Assembly (NCBI GenBank): GCA_016869695.1
Contig: VGDN01000080.1
Span: 1 to 5,454, forward strand
Reading direction: 5' to 3'
Origin: Alphaproteobacteria bacterium
Lineage (GTDB): Bacteria; Pseudomonadota; Alphaproteobacteria; Rickettsiales; UBA1997
Length of the DNA: 5,454 bases
The notes beneath the pieces were generated by a model. It saw only the letters and a list, made by a program, of their open reading frames with translations. It was not told the DNA's origin and ran no database searches. Shown here in pieces: positions 5,410 through 5,454 of the stretch. Positions within the stretch are counted from its first letter, which is position 1, and each line of letters begins with the position of its first letter. A program made the translations under genes and the position numbers.

Positions 5410-5454
5410 GGACTTGTAGCTCAGTTGGTAGAGCAGCTGACTCTTAATCAGTAG
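5410..5454 (+). tRNA. tRNA-Lys (anticodon CTT), 3' part cut by window end
   Basis: The acceptor 5' strand GGACTTG is followed by T8-A9, the D-arm GCTCAGTTGGTAGAGC, and an anticodon arm with stem GCTGA/TCAGT and 7-base loop CTCTTAA. The loop places anticodon CTT, which reads the lysine codon AAG. The variable loop, T-arm and 3' acceptor strand lie beyond the window, so acceptor pairing cannot be checked. It begins four bases after the GNAT stop with no convincing promoter in the gap. It is either read through from the GNAT transcript or served by a promoter inside that gene. Confidence 0.92.

Overview
The window most likely comes from an alphaproteobacterium. The left end carries a proteobacterial-type cytochrome bc1 operon (3' end of cytochrome b, then cytochrome c1 with a CSACH haem site and a C-terminal anchor), followed directly by the 2Fe-2S subunit NuoE of complex I. 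The cytochrome c1 and NuoE sequences look alphaproteobacterial, and base composition is moderately AT-rich. I cannot name the genus. A Rickettsiales- or Holosporales-like lineage, or an uncultured relative, is possible but is only inference.

Positions 1-1872 are one tightly packed plus-strand respiratory block: petB (3' part), a small MGMT/ATL-like ORF overlapping the petB end by 14 bases, petC two bases later, and nuoE one base after petC. The small ORF is unexpected because petB and petC are normally adjacent. It has also lost about 14-18 residues of the family's DNA-binding region while keeping the methyl-acceptor Cys and its partner residues.

Positions 1873-1986 are the only real intergenic control region. 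It holds two copies of a 30-base repeat (25/30 identical), each with a perfect GGTATA-N3-TATACC dyad. The dyad centres are exactly 53 bases apart, about five helical turns. The second dyad fills the spacer of a candidate promoter just ahead of a class II Fic enzyme gene (1987-3336), whose C-terminus looks like a winged helix. An autoregulated Fic protein is the simplest reading. No separate antitoxin gene is present.

An 82-base element with 17-base terminal inverted repeats (16/17 matching) starts at the fic stop codon and ends 11 bases before the next gene. It can be read as a 78-base MITE-like insertion flanked by a TA duplication, or less likely as a long-loop mRNA hairpin. After it come a two-domain ABC-F ATPase (GTG start, no clear ribosome binding site), a GNAT acetyltransferase resembling the Mpr1-type group five bases later, and the 5' part of a tRNA-Lys(CUU) gene cut by the window end.

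The window therefore joins a core respiratory operon to a more variable accessory stretch. The most notable signals are the trimmed MGMT-like gene inside the bc1 operon, the paired operators at fic, and the small inverted-repeat element between fic and the ABC-F gene.
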